A DNA stretch of 64,000 nt. Origin: DATENM01 sp045807725. GTDB taxonomy: Bacteria; Acidobacteriota; Blastocatellia; UBA7656. The notes under the pieces are model-generated. The model searched no databases. It saw only the letters and a program-made list of their open reading frames with translations, and was not told where the DNA came from. The DNA lies in contig JBJMGV010000062.1 in the NCBI GenBank assembly GCA_045807725.1, positions 48,404 to 112,403 of the forward strand, in the 5' to 3' direction. Position numbers and translations under genes: made by a program. Positions 63,101 through 64,000 of this stretch are shown here, piece after piece (within the stretch, counting starts at the first letter, position 1; every line of letters begins with the position of its first letter).

Positions 63101-64000
63101 TTACGCCCTCTCCAGTTCGGGATTCGTATTCTTCACCGCGCCGAGGTAAGTCGTACGCGGCTGCGTGTTGAGTTCGGCCAACACTTCGTAGTTGCGCTCT
63201 TGCGCTTTGAGCTTGGCGACGCGGCTGTTCGGGTCGTTCATATCGCCGAAGACGATGGCCTGCGTCGGGCAAGCCTGCGCGCAGGCGGTCTGCACTTCGC
63301 CGTCACGCACCTTGCGGCCTTCGCGCTCGGAATCAATCTTGGCGCGCTGTATGCGCTGCACACAGTAGGTGCATTTCTCCATCACGCCGCGACTGCGCAC
63401 GCTCACTTCAGGGTTGCGCACCATCTTCAGCGGCTCGGTGTAGAAATCCTGGTAGAGCAGGAAGTTGAAACGGCGCACCTTGTACGGGCAGTTGTTCGAG
63501 CAGTAGCGCGTGCCGACGCAGCGGTTATAAACCATATCGTTCAGCCCTTCGGCGCTGTGCACCGTCGCGCCGACCGGACAGACCACTTCGCACGGCGCTT
63601 TCTCGCAATGCTGACACGGCATCGGCTGATAGTAAATTTCCGGGTTCGTCACGTCGCCGCGATAGTAACTGTCCACGCGCAGCCAGTGCATCTCGCGGCT
63701 GCGCATCACCTGTTCTTTGCCGACAACCGGGATGTTGTTCTCGGCCACGCAAGCGACCACGCAAGCCTGGCAACCAATACACGAATGTATGTCAACCGAC
63801 ATACTCCAGCGGTAGCCTTCCGAGTAGTTGTACTCAGGATAAAGCGACGCCCTGCCGCCTTCCTTCTTCTCTATGCCGCCCTCGTGGCCGGGCTGCTTGG
63901 CTTCGTACTCTTCGCGGTTGAGCGACGGGTTCTTCTTCCACTCTTCGAGCGTCCCGGCGCGGATGATGTCGCGTGCCGCAAGGTCGTTGGTTGTGCCGAC
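63101..64000 (-). CDS. actB: Alternative Complex III subunit ActB, C-terminal part (right edge)
   Basis: The frame is open from the window edge to the TGA at 63101 (299 residues and a stop). It carries the four-cluster ferredoxin domain: CIGCQACVVAC, CQHCEKAPCEVVCP, CVGTRYCSNNCPY and KCTYCVQRI...CAQACPTQA. The N-terminal molybdopterin-like domain (without Mo in this family) would be beyond the edge. An internal Met at 63802 is not the start; the reading continues upstream through NREEYEAKQPG and ASLYPEYNYSEGYRW. Confidence 0.93.
   Translation of the reverse strand, partial: VGTTNDLAARDIIRAGTLEEWKKNPSLNREEYEAKQPGHEGGIEKKEGGRASLYPEYNYSEGYRWSMSVDIHSCIGCQACVVACVAENNIPVVGKEQVMRSREMHWLRVDSYYRGDVTNPEIYYQPMPCQHCEKAPCEVVCPVGATVHSAEGLNDMVYNRCVGTRYCSNNCPYKVRRFNFLLYQDFYTEPLKMVRNPEVSVRSRGVMEKCTYCVQRIQRAKIDSEREGRKVRDGEVQTACAQACPTQAIVFGDMNDPNSRVAKLKAQERNYEVLAELNTQPRTTYLGAVKNTNPELERA

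Overview
The window is about 60% G+C bacterial chromosome, densely coded, with no rRNA, tRNA, transposase, phage gene or CRISPR array that I could see. I infer an aerobic, non-phototrophic member of the Acidobacteriota, possibly class Blastocatellia. The reasons are an Alternative Complex III fused in one operon to an A2-type caa3 oxidase, a complex I membrane-arm cluster without its peripheral arm, PilB, DUF4112 and secernin-like genes, and many intergenic heptamer repeats. No marker gene in the window settles the taxonomy.

Layout. 1-4.5 kb: a ClpP-like protease running off the left edge, a D-Ala-D-Ala carboxypeptidase and an M16 peptidase. 4.7-11.3 kb: a WalJ-type MBL hydrolase, then purB-purS-purQ and purL, interrupted by a zinc-ribbon membrane gene on the other strand. 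11.4-20.8 kb: a phosphodiesterase, DUF4112, a secernin-like C69 hydrolase, RNase J, a LysM lytic transglycosylase, Lon and NrdR. 20.8-26.6 kb: a YbhN-type membrane protein divergent from an ECF sigma factor, a double-ZAS anti-sigma candidate, and three envelope proteins. 26.8-28.4 kb: an M23 peptidase and a 0.5 kb repeat array. 28.4-36.2 kb: nuoAHJKLMN behind a clear sigma70-type promoter. 36.2-47.8 kb: a peroxiredoxin, a HAD hydrolase, an amidohydrolase, an S58 peptidase, PilB, a YedY-like molybdoenzyme, a family-4-type uracil-DNA glycosylase and a CHAD protein. 47.8-52.8 kb: a three-subunit molybdenum hydroxylase resembling 4-hydroxybenzoyl-CoA reductase, then a superoxide dismutase. 53.4-64 kb: a leftward operon actB-C-D-E-F, an unknown gene, sco, and ctaC-D-E-F, running off the right edge.

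How the genes work together. Complex I (membrane arm here), Alternative Complex III (quinol to cytochrome c) and the caa3 oxidase (cytochrome c to oxygen) make a full aerobic chain. SCO supplies CuA assembly, and the superoxide dismutase and peroxiredoxin deal with its by-products. The 20.8-26.6 kb block looks like an envelope-stress module.

The most unusual feature is a family of intergenic elements bounded by inverted tracts of 7-bp tandem repeats. At least seven are present with at least four different heptamers, and most fill the whole gap from one gene's stop codon to the next gene's start codon. In several places the heptamers have become coding sequence: the PurB C-terminus, and the hydrophobic signal-peptide cores of both SCO and ActE, which are made of the same TTGCCTT repeat. 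Seven is not a multiple of three, so such a tract encodes the same hydrophobic peptide in all three frames. The other strong observation is the Mo-hydroxylase: its FAD subunit has four cysteines spaced like the extra [4Fe-4S] loop of 4-hydroxybenzoyl-CoA reductase, and its Mo subunit has Gln where the catalytic Glu is expected.
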